A stretch of 64,000 nt of DNA from Ixodes scapularis (taxonomy: Eukaryota > Arthropoda > Arachnida > Ixodida > Ixodidae): assembly GCF_016920785.2 (NCBI RefSeq), contig NW_024609839.1, positions 8,520,196 through 8,584,195 on the forward strand, given 5' to 3'. The notes beneath the pieces were generated by a model, which did no database searches, had not been told where the DNA came from, and saw only the letters and a list, made by a program, of their open reading frames with translations. Shown here piece after piece: positions 45,141 to 57,939 of the stretch; within the stretch, counting starts at the first letter, position 1, and every line of letters starts with the position of its first letter. The position numbers were made by a program, and so were the translations under genes.

Positions 45141-48100
45141 AGAGCACAGGGAAATCTATTTACAAAGTGTGTGAGTATGACATATAATGGGCAATATGCA
45201 AGGCTAAATGAACAGTTCAAGGATAGTGGTTTCGGACAGATGTACAACATCAACATTTCTACAAAGTATATATTCAATAAAACAGGCAAAGTGTAACGTA
45301 TTCTCTATTTACCATAATTGGTCCTACAGTTCAGAATTTGCCAAAGCTGGTGATGTCTGCATGAATAAAAGTCTGATTTTGCTTTTAAATTAAAAAGTTT
45401 AAGAAAAATATCTGAGCACCCAAATGCCGCATATTTATACGCGATACAGTTTCTGAAATAAAAAATATCACATTCTAAGTTTAGTAGCTCTTCATTTTCA
45501 TGGGTATACGCGTTCAGTGCATAGATACTTAGGTTGCCAGAAAAGGTACAACTCGTTTGTTCATACTAATTTTTGACCTTCAACTGGGAAACATTCTCAA
45601 TGTCCGTCGTATAACTCGACGTACCTTGATCTTAAAAGGACAATGACAGGGTATTTATGGTCGCCGAGCTTTTTATTTGTACATGACATGGGAGAGCCCA
45701 ACTACTCGGAACACAATTTGCTGCTCAGAATTCATTTTCTTTCCTCCAGAAAACCGCCGATCGAGGACTGGCCGATTTAAGTCGCGCTCACTCTCTTCTG
45801 CCTGGTCACACGCCGTTTTCTATGGTTTGAACATAGCCACCAACGATAATCAAAGTCGTGGGTCATCGAAGGTACAGATTCAATATTACAAATGGAAAAA
45901 AAAACTATATTACCAATTTGTTGTGGCTTCTAAAAAGCTGCAAATACTTTGATTGAAGAAAACGAAAGCTGCACAGACACGTAATATCGGATAACTTTCT
46001 TTTCTATATTTCTTCTTCCTCCCCAGTCCAGTTTCGGTTTCGGTTTTGAACAGTTGCGTTTGTTTTTGCCTTATTGAAATATACGTGGCACTGTAGCAAC
46101 ACATTGAACATGCAGTCTTCTGACACCATGTAATGGATCGCCTGGAAAAATATATATATATATGTATATATATTCGGGAGTGTCGGTGTCCTTTTAATAT
46201 TTACAAGCAGAAGCACGCCTAAACCCCAAACGTTTTGTGAATTGTATCTTGCCTTGGACCTAGCCAATCGATAGTTTGGAAGCATGGTGATGGTCTGCAT
46301 CTCCAGACGTTAGAAGGCAACGCGGGCAGCAACCAGTGATAGTTTTAGCAGCGTCCGAGGCCGTCTGGCAGATGCTACTGAATATTTTGAAATGTTTCAG
46401 ACCGTTTCGAAATTTTTACCCTGACACCGGAATTCTGCAATTCAACCTCAAAACTCTTCGGAGCGTTCCAAGCTGTTGTCTTTCACCTTCAGCACCCATT
46501 CTCTAAAGTTGCTCAAGGTCTCGATGCGTGGTCCCGGGGGAAAAAGAGAAAGCATACAGATGCGAGTACGCGTTTTGCTGCCTCTGTTTCGTTTCGCAAT
46601 GATCCGCATGTAGTAACGTTTCTAAAGCAAATACCCAAAACAAATGGCATCTTGCACGCGCGTTCGTCAACGCTTTATTTTGGTTATTTACTTCAAATCC
46701 TTTATACGAGGAAGGCGCGCGTATTATCAAATACGCGCGAAAAGACACGTCAAACTTCTTCATGCGGGTGAATTACTTCCGTGTTTGTCCCGTCTCACGA
46801 TCGTATTAGGCGATCATTATCGACGAGACCTATAGAGACAAGTATTACGATCCAGACTTCTACAATCACTTAACTCGCACAGTATCCCTCGAAGGCAGTC
46901 AAGACTTTTCCAACAAATCCGTAAGAGCCATTGTCTTCGTCGCTGAAGATTTACTTTTTCCCTCGGGATGGTAAAAAATATTCTTCCCTTTTACAGCGCG
47001 GCTCGTACAATTCGCAGTGCAGCAAGATGGCATCGCGTTGCCACAGAGAGTTGTAGTACAAAAAGAAAAAGAACCTACTGCTGGGCCGTAAGTAACGCAG
47101 CCGCCGCCATACCTCGCACGGAAATGGAGCAGGTTAGGAGAAGACCACCGAATCGCTCGGGATCATGGGAAGGTAACGCTCACGTGTCACACCCAATTCA
47201 ATTAGAGGGGGTAAGATGATGTTTTAGAATTAAATGGCTTGGACTAGAAGAAATTTTTCTTCTCCATTTCAGGCAATAGTTTGCGCTGCCTTTAATTACA
47301 TAAGGACCTGAGAAAAGATCGCCGTCCAAGTTTTTTTCAGACTTACGGCCATACTACATGGTAGGGGTAACATATGACAAACACCCCATCAATGAAGATA
47401 AAGGAGACGCTACACTCACTACAGATCTGGAAGCCGACAGGATCAACATCGTGAAAGCACACCGGTTTGGTCAAACCACCCGACGCAGGACGTCGAGTCG
47501 TACTAAGACTTCAACCCAGACTCGCGTACCCCTAAGCTCTCAATCGTCTTCCACAAACTTACTAGTCACCCGCCGCTCCGAAACTTGTAGAAACTCCGCG
47601 GGATTAAAACAGACACTGCGGGGATAACCCGGCCTTCGCGTTCCACGATTCGAGTTCCGAAAATACCGTTTTCAACAAAGGTAACTCGACGAAGCAGATG
47701 ATACACTTGGGCACTTGAAAATAAATATTTATTATTATTATTTATTATACTTTGACGCCCAGGACAACTTTCGAATCTCAAAACTTGTTCTCGCCTTCTT
47801 TCGGCCGCTAACGGCCTTTTAATTCTTATTTTTGTATTTCTCTTTCTTTCTCTTTTTTTCTTAAAGATTTTTTGCTTACTTTTTAGTCTCTCCTTTTCAC
47901 GTTGGCCAATTGTTCGCATTCGCTTTGTATCTATTTTCACTCACTTTCTATTCAGCATCATTTTCACTCTGTTAACACCCTATTTCTTTCTTCCTCTACT
48001 TTTCTTTCTCTCGCTCATTTCTCCGCTACCGAAAAACAAAACAGGATAGGATGGACTAAAACAAGGTGTGATACGATTGCGGCGGGCGAGAGTGGCTTTG

Positions 48101-51100
48101 CGATTCATGCCTAAAAGCGCAGCATTTTCTGTTTGCAGGAATCAACACCACTTGCACTTCAGGGAAAGAAGTAAGCTGCTTACACAAATGAAGAGATCGA
48201 ACATTGTATTACTATTTGCAGAGTTATGGTTGTGCCGCAGGTGAAAACAAAACTACCCCGTCTATTGTTTCAATCATTTTTCGTATTTCGCTTTATTTGA
48301 AACAAAACTAAAGAAAAAATTAACTGGTCTTTGCCCTTGCCGCGTTGCTTACGAAGGCCAAGTATTCATCCAAAACGGTACGTACTGAAAACATCCAAAA
48401 ATTGTTGCAAGGCCCTAAAAACAAAGCGTGATACATTTCAAGTAGGTTTAAAACTACAAAAGAACCTAAACATACGTTGCTACAAGATCAACACACATTA
48501 AAACAGAAATTTAAAAAAAAGAAAACACAGTGAAACATAACCATATCAACGTCCACGACGAGCCGCGATAGAAATTAATATTTTCACTTGTGCTTTCTTT
48601 CTCTTTCGCTCTTCTGTTTTCCCAATTTCTTAGCCGTAATATTCCTTATTTGCGAGAAGACCTCAGTCTCTCCTCTTTGCGGTGATCGTGCAATCCTCTC
48701 GTCCGAACGCAATAATAAACCTTTGGCGGCACAGACCCATCGGATGTTCTAACTCAATTATTTAAAGAGAAAAAAAAATGAGGGTGCAGGGTGGACGCCG
48801 CCGGCGCAAGAAGCAAGCTTGGGAAACTCATAACTGATAGATGTGTGGACCGCTATTAAGGTTCGTGTGCGAGTACGTACTAAACTCCAAAAAAGTAAGC
48901 GTCTACAAGGAGACGACGCTGTGGACTACGACGCCGACATCCCTGAGCCTCATATCGCTTCGCAAACGCAGGGGCTTTGAAAGCTAAGAAAAGAGAATGG
49001 TTGTCTATTCGGTGACGGGGTTATGTAAGCTCGCGAGGTTACTCGTCTCTTTTGAATGAGAAGGCTGTGACACAAAATTGAGAAACAGGAAGCACACTTT
49101 TTCTTTAAAATAATGCTAAACTTTTAGCTTGGGCCGCTGGTTTTTAAATTAAGGACGGACAAGGTCATGATAAGAGTATCTTGCTCGTTGCGAAAAATCA
49201 ATAATCCGAACACGAGGGACGGGCCACCAGCAAAGAGTGTTGTTATGTACCCCGAAGAACGGAGGGATTAGTTCCCTGGACTTGGAATCACCCATCTTAC
49301 TGTTAGAGGCCTTTCATAAGCGTCACCATGGAGGCCACTGTCACGGGCTCGGGTAGTTTTTGCGCAAATATGGTTTTGTTAAACAAAATTCTCAAAATAA
49401 ACTTTGATCATCTCTAGCGACACTAGATTATTTATTAATAAAGCTATGAAATGACTGCAATGAGATCTCTTTATTTTCTTGAGCTTATGAAACTATCTTG
49501 CCAGCCTGGCATAGAACATTTGGAAAAGTAGACGAAACGTTTTGAGGTGCATTTAAAGCAACATTATTTTATTAAATTTTGCTGTAACCTGTACGATCCT
49601 ACGCCCACGAGATCAGCGGCCCTCATGTGGAGCGCATGTCGCCACCTCTATCATTTTCAAAGAAAGAATGCGATAATTTATATTTAAATCCGCGATCTAG
49701 TGTATGCTTAAAAATAGGACACAAGAATGATTACTCTTCACGCTCGCAAAAATTCAGTGAAAGCTAAAGTATAATAAACAAAAGGGAACCACAGAACCTT
49801 TTTTTTTCATCAATATGTGAATTTTAGTGAAGTCACGACTCACGAGCTTGCTAAATCGTCCTAACCGACCATAAAAACTACTCCTAAAATTTTCGGCTGC
49901 GCATCAGTAAACACCATTTGCAAGCTTGCAGACTGCGCATCCTGTCTAGATGAAATACCATTACATAGAGCCCAACAAACAAGGATCGACATTGGCATAA
50001 ATACACGCAATCGCGACCTGTGTTACTAGTTCTAGCGAAAGAGTCTAATGAACGGGTGATCTGTAAAATTAAATACACTCCTACTCTCTTCGCTTTTGTT
50101 TCGGTATTTCTACTTCAATCCATCGCTTTCGAATATTATTCTCGCCGCAAACTCCTTTTCCTACCATGGGAAAGCCAGAGTGAGAAGATGACGGTGCGAC
50201 TTTATAAAACAAGTTCCGTGAATCCTTCGTATTTTTGTGTTTTTCGAATGCAATGGCAGTTATTGGGCAGACTTCGAATACAATATAGAAAAGAGAGTCT
50301 GCAGAGAATGTCTAAGACGCGTTTCTTTATTGCATGACCGTCCTGTTGCGCTTTTAATAAGATACCTCTGGAGCCATGTCACAAGCATTCGTATATCTCT
50401 GAAGCAAAGATTCTTCTAATTTGCTTGAGACGCTTCGTCACGTTTGATCCGAAAACTGTGTACTTTGTATTGTGTGTGAGTTGCGTAACTGCGGCTTAAT
50501 TCGCATAACAGATGAAGCTGGTCGGTTTAGTGCATGAATAATTTTTTCTTTCTGGAGCAGAAATATCAGTCTCTTAGGAAACGAGAAGCTATAGTACGTG
50601 TACACATTTAGTACGTGGGTGCGGTAAGAGTGCATACAATAAAAAAGAAGATGCGGAAGAAGCCTTGACGCTGGTCAGCGGAACCGTGACCAACTGCGAG
50701 ACAACTTCGTAGCTTTGAACCTTGCAGCTGGGTGCTCCAAAGTCTGAAAATAATCCCCAGGACCTCCCAGCAGCCATCGGTACCCGGGTTCTCTTAATTG
50801 GTGTCCCGACACTGAACCGCCACCATGGCACCCCGGAGTTCGAATCGTAGGAAACGTCGCCGCTGACATGGAGGGTGAGAAAAGAGAGTGAAAAAGGTGT
50901 ATTCGGGGCGGATAGCAATACAGAACGACGCTGAGCTTTTTATGGCCGATAGAACAAAGCAGGGTTGTTAAAAATAACCACGCTCTGTTGTAGGCGTATT
51001 GTGTACGGTCTATGCGTGTACTGAGGCATTTGAGCAAAAAAGACGTACTTATCGGAATTTGTAGAGTAGCAGATTATGGTAATTGAATGGCAGCTTTCCC

Positions 51101-51655
51101 GATGTTAGAACAATATGGAGAAATACTCTTTGCTCCGAACTATGCAGTGTTGTTGCTTTACAAGTACTAGGTGCTTAGCGTGTAAATTTAGGTTTGTGGA
51201 AAGCCTTAGTTTGAAGCGCTCGGTCGTCGATATTGAACTTTATTTGCGGCAAATATCACAGAAGACGTTTTTTCGAGCATTATATAACACCCGATATTAT
51301 CGAAGCAGCTGTTAATGCCGTTCAATAATAACTCAGGCCAACATATGCACCACAACAGATACACCATACACACCATTATAACCACCATAACAAATGCACC
51401 ATAGCCATCATTGACAATCACCATTAATGCCATTCAAGAATAACTTAGTCATGATAAAATATGTATCAAAACTATGCTCCTAATGGCTAACTTTAGGTGC
51501 GCATAATGAAGTTTCAAAGTGATCCTTTCGGGCATTTGGGTCATCATGTACAGGAAAATAGCGCTCTGTATTTCGTCGCTGTTCTTATCCTGATGGTTAC
51601 TTGTCCTTCGTGTTTGTGTTTATTTTGTTTGATCGTAGAGATAGCTTAAAGGAAT
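45141..51655. other. Long non-coding stretch
   Basis: No supportable gene in 6.5 kb. Simple-sequence bits: TA repeat near 46149-46172, TTA repeat near 47724-47745, pyrimidine tract 47830-47870. Open frames such as 47358-47627 and 50675-51037 show no recognisable domain. Confidence 0.45.
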
Positions 51656-52070
51656 GCTGAACCGAAATTTGGATTCCCCGAAACACGCGGCAAAAGCGTG
51701 CAACGGGATGCTACAAACACCAAAACATCACTCATACAGCGATATCTCGAACGGATGAATGTATTTTTTCAGAAAAAGAGGCGCATTTGGCAGGAATGTT
51801 GACGCCATGTTTCTCCGAGAAGGAGAGGGATCGGCCTCGCCTTTTCTCCACCTCGAGGCCTTGAGGGAGAGAAGCGAGGAGAGGAGGAAACAAGGTATCT
51901 TGACGTCACGCGCCTCGTCGGCCTGGTTCAGTCTCGACTTCTTTTTCCAAAAATACGGTCGTCCATTTGAGATATCGCCTTACTAGTAGTGTTGTGAGGA
52001 TTGTAGCGTCCCGCCTACATCTCCAGCATTGTTTTTTTGAAATCCAAATTTCGATTCACCATCCCTTTAA
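51656..52070. mobile_element. TTAA-flanked MITE, copy 2
   Basis: Borders TTAA at 51656-51659 and 52067-52070. Left AAGGAATGCTGAACCGAAAT and right (reverse complement) AAGGGATGGTGAATCGAAAT form the TIR. Shares ordered blocks with 17665-18044 (GTGCAACGGGATGCTACAAA, AGGCGCAT, GAGAAGGAGAGGGA, TAGTAGTGTTGT). Confidence 0.85.
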
Positions 52071-52091
52071 GCACCAGCGGTACCATTTGTA

Positions 52092-52534
52092 CAGGGTGTC
52101 CCAAAAGGAAATTTACACGGTCTTTTTTACCGCAAAAATAAACTAGGCATCGCCGAACGCTCATTCTCCGCGCAAAGGTCGAGCTAGAGGTCACAACCAG
52201 ATGCCAAAGTTTCAGCCCGATCCGATAGCTTAATCAAAAGTTATAAGTGATTTTCTGAAATCTTCAATGGGAAAATGAAGCCCATTTTTGCCCTTTTTCG
52301 GTTTCTGGTGCCATAGAGCCCCATGTGTTTGAAAACTCCGTCGGCCTCCATTTTCCCATTGAAATTTTCAGAAAATCACTTATAACTTTCGATTAAGTTA
52401 TCGGATCGGGCTGAAACTTTGGCATCTGGTTGTGACCTCTAGCTCTTCCTTTGGGCGGACAATGAGCGTTCGGCGATGCCTAGTTTATTTTTGCGGTGAA
52501 AAAGACCGTGTAAATTTTCTTTTGTGACACCCTG
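52092..52534. mobile_element. TA-flanked foldback MITE, copy 2 (443 bp)
   Basis: TA flanks at 52090-52091 and 52535-52536; termini CAGGGTGTCCCAAAAG and GACACCCTG. Same length as copy 1 and similar throughout. Inserted 22 bp from the TTAA-MITE. Confidence 0.85.
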
Positions 52535-52623
52535 TATATTGACCTGTTAATATTTTTTTGGCTATGGTAATACGATGTCAATATGGATCATTTGCGTTTC
52601 CTATACCCTAATTACTCACAGCA

Positions 52624-53335
52624 GGTTGATTCCACGTCACTTTGTGCAATGATGGTCCGGGTCATAGTTTTGATATTTTTGATAAAACTATATATGAAAG
52701 CCATGTTCTTGGGAGGAATATTCAGCTATATATCAACGCCGTAACAATTGTTTTTTGATATATAAAATAGGGAAGCTCGAGGGCTGGAATTTGAGATGTC
52801 ACGGTGCTACTTTGCACAGTGGTCATTTTCTCATCGAAGCTTTCACCTCATCATAACTTTTTAACACATTTTACAAAATATATGCAACACATACACAAAA
52901 TAATAAAAATATCAGTGAAATGTTTCTATGCAAACAAAAAGTCATATGTGGCATAAAAACACGTTTTAGACACATATTCACAATATTTTTACAAATAAAC
53001 CATGTTTCATAATACTTTACAAAACATATCTAAATGCGCGTATTTAAATTACTTTTACGAATATATAAAGATAATATCCCCACCCTTTATTGTCTTCTTG
53101 ATAGTAACGCGGAAATGCAGCTGATTTCTCGATATAGTGCAAGATTGGGCGTAGATAATGAAAAAATTTCATCTTTTATATAGTTTTTTTTAAACCTTCT
53201 TTGGCACGTTGCGGTGACTTAAACTAACTTGTGGTGGCAAAACCTTGCGTAACCTATGACCTCCAAATGGGAGAAACTACGACATACCTTTATTTGGGGC
53301 AGCCGACGTCTTCTTCCTAGTGGCTTTGCCGCACA
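52624..53335. repeat. Left long terminal inverted repeat of the 7.7-kb element
   Basis: Imperfect inverse of 59717-60356, AT-rich, with no coding frame. Ends close to the C-terminal coding trace of the minus-strand gene. Confidence 0.65.
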
Positions 53336-53469
53336 TCACCAAACATTGTGAGCGTTAGTTCTGGCATGTATTTTATATTTTACAAAACTTTGACCTGGAA
53401 TGCCATTACTTAGCTTACAATTCACAAAAACAAAACGGTTCCGCACTGCAAATTCGCTAACTATGCATA

Positions 53470-54669
53470 CCTAAGCTTAAAGCTCTCAGTTGCGCAAGTG
53501 GCCATGTATACATCCGACCTCTCGGCATGTGATGACTTCCACAGATGAGATGCCTGGATACCTCTCACACGTTTTACGGCAGTTCACTCTGCTTGCTTCA
53601 CCGCACGAAAGTCTCGAACCCGTTCCGTAGACAGGTGGAACATGTAGACATTTGTAACTTTTTCACGCAGCACTTCTACAAAGTCTTAAGAGGTGAGAAA
53701 CGTTAAGTTGAGCGAAGACCTCAACTTGATGAGCGTTGCGTAGGATTTAAGAACACACCTACGTAATCGTAAGCGCTTTTTCTGTGTCCAGTGGCTGAAA
53801 AGATCCATCTTGCCTAAGAGTACGGCTTCCGAGACAATTCATGCAGTTCGAAGCGATTCCTCGAATGCGCCGACACAAAAAAAAAAAAATATATATATTT
53901 TAAAAAAGATTGGGTAATGTTCATCAACATACTCGTCTATGGCCTCTGTGACTAGAAGTGCGTGAGCTGTGTCATGTGTCGTGCCATCGCTGACAACGGC
54001 CAAGCTTTGCATGCCTTGCGTGGACGTAACCACATGTGTGAAGAGAGACACTTTAGTTGTTGTTTTTTTCAATTAAATCTCTGCTCTTCGGTTAATATGA
54101 TTACTGTCCAATTTTACGCAAAGTCGAACATCACCGCCTTGGGTGGTAAGGCACTTCTTGTTTCACGTATCAGGCTTCGTTGAAGGTCACGGATGTAAAA
54201 ATGCCCCATAATTGTTTTGCTAGATGACTCCAGTTCCCGCAGGAGGGCGGAAGTGGCCATAACCTTTTTGAAAAGTTCGCCGGCGTCCCATAACGCGTAA
54301 CAGATCTCTTCGTCTTCGTCGAGATGGAGCGACTGCAGCGAGATGCCCTGCATTTTCGGGCACTTTTTGGAACGGCGCTGGAAGCAATCGTTCTGTGGAC
54401 CGCTGCAGCGGTAGATGCGCTTGAGGTTTTCTTCAGTAAATGTCTTCTTTGAGGCATTTGTTATTGACGTTAAAAGCAACTTAAAATTTAGGCAATATAT
54501 GCATGCGCACACCTTGTGCTCGCGACTCTTTTTTACCCACTTTGGTCATTAGGTATAAAATTCAGAGATGCCTAGTTCTTGATGTGGCTTACCAGCTGTG
54601 AAGCTTACCTGCTGTTCTTAAACATCAGGTAAGCTTCCTTAATAGACCGGTTCATATGCATTTTTACGA
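53470..54669 (-). pseudogene. Transposase-like gene remnant, central and C-terminal parts
   Basis: On the minus strand from about 54669: a trace ISEFYT..PKWVKKSREHKV precedes CACIYCLNFKLLLTSI (CxCxxC), then YALWDAGELFKKVMATSALL, GHFYIRDLQRSL and MFDFA, a stop, NWTVI, then after a frameshift SLFTHVVTSTQGMQSLAVVS and GTTHDTAHALL. A C-terminal trace near 53500-53660 reads KVTNVYMFHLSTERVRDFRA. From memory this order (PKWV, CxCxYC, IRD, DFAENWTV, AVVSDD, HDTAHALL) matches an arthropod DNA-element protein family that I cannot name; acidic residues in DFA and VVSD may be catalytic. At least two stops and one frameshift kill it. Confidence 0.6.
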
Positions 54670-54677
54670 CTTTGATC

Positions 54678-56879
54678 CAGTGTTGGACGAAGTACTCGAT
54701 AAAGGTATTTAAGTTCCTGAATATTTGTTCAAAAAGGACTTAAACTACTACTCAAGTTACTTTCACTGTAAAGTAGTATCTCGAGTAGAATACAAATACT
54801 TAAAAATGTAATTCAATTAATTTTGAAGATACTTCCTAATTGCGTAACTTGTATCGACGTCAGTTACAACGACAATTATGCAGCTGCGCGAATCTGGGTT
54901 ACCAAAATGGTTTATTAGCACGCAATGATACAAAACGGTAAAAGAAAAAAAAAGTATATCGCAGGGCTGTTTTATACAGTCCAACTATAAGGAGCCGGAC
55001 ATTGTTACGAATGATAATGATGACGCGGCGAATAACTGCAGAAACTAAACGATTAATGGGGCGAACTTTTTCCCAGAACAAATACAAGAAAGGCCAGCGT
55101 CGCAGGCGTCGATGTCGGCGAAACAGCGGGATCGAGCGCTGGGGCGAGACAGACGCCGGACCGCCACTCGGAGCACCTTTTGCACCCACGTGGGTTTCTG
55201 GAACATTCGGCGTAGAAAGTTTGGCGCGTAGAACATTCGTAGCTCAATCAGACGGCAAGGTTCTCGAACTTACGAGAATGCCAATTTGAAAGAAGAAATA
55301 AAAGAGAAATCCGCTCCCTGGTATTGAACCCGGAGCCTCCTCGCGAGAGCCAAGCGCGGTAACCATTCGGCCACGCGCTCGCTGGGCAACGCGCGTGGCA
55401 GTATCACTGATAGATCTTACAAAACATTTCTGGGATACCAAGAAAGAGGTCGCTCTACCTATTGGGGAGGAGATCAAACCGCGGCGCACCAAGCGGTTAA
55501 CTTTAGAACTACACAAATGGAGACAACAAATACAATGACTCAGCGCTCGCTTGACTTAACGCGGTGTCAGCGTTCGGCTGGAGTTTGTGTTCTCCGGTTA
55601 GAGGGAGGAAGGGCTCTTTTGTTATCATTCCGGCCTGCATGAACAATGCAGCCTGCACCCTGCCCAGCTCAGCACAAAAGCCCAAGTGGGTCAAGCTCGC
55701 ATCCTCTGACGACTGCTTTCGGGAGAGATCAGGCGGTTAACGTCACTTCACTAATTGTTGGTATATTTACAATACACTGTGCCCCGCGATCTATTAAAAT
55801 TATGAAATAAACATGCCCACAAGCCCTGTGGGCCTGTGTGCAGGACTTGCGTTGGGTAAACACCGAGGTGTGAAGGTGACAAACGGGTCAGAGCGCCTCG
55901 CCAATAGTGACATCGCTGAATATCACGTCCCGCGGCGCACCTTAGACGCATCGTTTAACTGCAATCCATCTACCCTAAATGAAGAGTTCACTATAAACGA
56001 ACTTGTGATATCGGTATGAGTGAATGGATAACAATGAAAACCCACCTTATAGCCACGGCAGTGGTTGCACCTTCATCAAGTAGGTTGTGTTCAGAAAGGC
56101 ACTCAACGTTGGGGGACACTTTGTGGGCATTTTGAGGCCATCCAGCTCGTGGTACGTTTCCTGTACCGTTGTCTACTTATCATTGTTCGCTTACAGACAG
56201 TGTTCACGGGAGCAATAGGTGAGGGACTGACGATAAAAAGAAAAGAAACAAAACAGAACCTCGGCGTTTTGCCCTAGTGGGTCAAATATAAGAAAAGACA
56301 AACAGAAAAGATTTTTTTTGTGTGTTTGTGTGTGTCCACTTCTCATTTTCTTCTATATGTTATTTCCCTGACACTCAAGTCTGCATTGTTGTCGAAGGTC
56401 GTTTCCCAGTCTGCGTTGCGCCTCAGGGCGGCATCTTTAGTTCCGTAAAACCACACCTTTAGTTTGAGAATTTTTTGGGGGAAACTCTATTGAAACAAAG
56501 GGCGCGTTTGGAAAGGCGAGAGAAAAGCCTTTATTGTACGAGCTTTGGGCTGAAATTGGGGTCAGAATCGGCAAACAAGCGATGTTTACACGAGCTAGTC
56601 AAAGTCAGCGTAGCTAATTGGAGCTACCAACTGGATGTTGTTGCTTGAAAGAACGTCCACATTTGCTCTTGCCACGCCCACGTCACTTCATTGCGAAAAA
56701 CTCGGAAAATGACGCATTGTCAAAAGTGTGTTTTAGATAACTAGTACAAAATGCTCCGCATCGTAATTAAAACAGTGTCAACTACTCTCGATCAAAGCAC
56801 TTGCAAGATACCAGGATACTTCGAAAAGTATTTGAAATAGAGTAGCCTGAGTAGAGTACTTGAGATTGGCAGAAGTCTG
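54678..56879. mobile_element. hAT-like element, 2.2 kb
   Basis: Left end CAGTGTTGGACGAAGTACTC and right end, reverse complemented CAGACTTCTGCCAATCTCAA then GTACTC, both start with CAG as hAT elements do. Flanks CTTTGATC (54670-54677) and CTTTGGTC (56880-56887) form an 8-bp duplication with one mismatch. AAGTACT-type motifs recur subterminally (54690-54790, 56780-56870). No transposase is visible. The insertion splits the minus-strand gene, and the interior holds an LTR-like unit at 55003. Confidence 0.65.
55003..55402 (-). mobile_element. LTR-like unit with tRNA-like head and heat-shock elements, copy B
   Basis: Related to 20203-20546. Read on the minus strand: tRNA-like head with A box TGGCCGAATGG (55363-55373) and B box GGTTCAATACC (55320-55330), then GAATGTTCCAGAA (heat-shock-type triplets, 55196-55208) and GAATGTTC (55231-55238). 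A CCCCATTAATCG segment follows where copy A has CCCCATTAAACG. The TATA box of copy A is not conserved. On the plus strand the unit starts TGTTACG and ends CGTGGCAGT, LTR-like. Flanking 5-mers (GACAT, ATCAC) do not match, so borders are approximate. Confidence 0.6.
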
Positions 56880-56887
56880 CTTTGGTC

Positions 56888-56918
56888 TTGTTGTTGACCA
56901 TGGCTTTGACGACGTCCT
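56888..56918 (-). pseudogene. Short gene fragment between two insertions
   Basis: Thirty-one bases between the hAT-like element and the GAGCGC-ended element read DVVKAMVNNKT on the minus strand, open in the direction expected for the split transposase-like gene. Too short to support alone; placement between the two other fragments is the argument. Confidence 0.35.
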
Positions 56919-57936
56919 TTTAGAGCGAAGCTCTTAGGGCCCCTTTACACTAACAAGTGCACCAATATAGGCTTTGGCTGTTTTGGGGCACTCAAAATAA
57001 ACAAACAAACAAACAAACACTTGGAAGAAATCCGCTGCCGCGGAAGCGGATTCGCTCCCGGCGCCAGCTGCGACGGGCAGGCCGTGTTTACATCTCTTTC
57101 CTTCGAGCGGTGGCGGCGGCGCCGGCTGCGGCAGCTGTTCTCATAACATCTCATCAAATATGGCCAGGAGGAGCGAGAGTTCCCACCTTGGCTGTCTTTC
57201 CCGGACGTTGCTGCTCCCGGAAGTACGCAAACTCGTGACGTATAGGCAGTGTCGCGCTGCGAAAGAATTTCACTTCCGAGATGCGAAACGCCTCGTTCGG
57301 CGGCAGAAAGAGGTCCTGTACCTATAGGGCTCGCCGCCGCGTTTTCCGCCCAGCGTTTCGCCCCAGCGGCAAAAGCTGGGCGGATTCACTAGCAGATCCG
57401 CGTGTGTAAACATACCATCTTGGTACGTTTCCGGCTTGAGCGGCGTCGGCGTCGCCGTCGCCGTTGGCGTAACCGCGCGGTGCGTTATGGGGCGTTTCCC
57501 ATGATGACATCAGCCGTGACGTAACCTGAGACGTCACGAGGGTCACCACGCGTTGCCATTATGGGTAAATTTCTCAGCTAAATTTAGCGGAACAAATTCC
57601 CCGCAACATTTAGTAGAAAAAGTTCCCTGCTAAATTTAGCGGAAAAAATTCCCGGACAAATTTAGCGGAAAAAATTCCCACTGAAATTAGCGGACGAAAT
57701 TCCCCGCTAAATCTAGCAAAAACAATTTCCCGCTGAAATGAACGGAAAATTTCCCCGTTAAATTTAGCGGAGATCTTTCTCCGAAAATGTAGCGGGAAAA
57801 TCTCCCCGCTAAATGGGAGGCGAGCAGGATAGGAGGAGGAGAGGATACGGATGAGGAGGATGGGAACACCTTCCTCTCCGTACCTTCCCCTCCTCCTCCT
57901 TGAGAGCTGCGCTCTAATTCGGCGTTACAGGGGATT
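56919..57936 (+). mobile_element. GAGCGCAGCTC-ended repeat, copy 2
   Basis: Begins TTTTAGAGCGAAGCTCTTAG and ends GAGAGCTGCGCTCTAATTCG then GCGTTACAGG, as in 18802-19561. Interior: an AAAC microsatellite (56998-57019), a GC-rich part with GGCGTCGGCGTCGCCGTCGC shared with copy 1, and the AAATTTAGCGG array (57563-57812). It lies in the minus-strand gene remnant. Confidence 0.65.
57563..57812. repeat. AAATTTAGCGG/TTCCCCGCTAAAT array
   Basis: About nine units of roughly 27-32 bp built on CCGCTAAATTTAGCGGAAAA, a half-size form of the palindromic core in the array at 39441-40015. No coding. Confidence 0.8.
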
Positions 57937-57939
57937 GTA

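Noticed and set aside
50838..50860. B-box-like GAGTTCGAATCG
   Set aside because: No matching A box at suitable distance on either strand.
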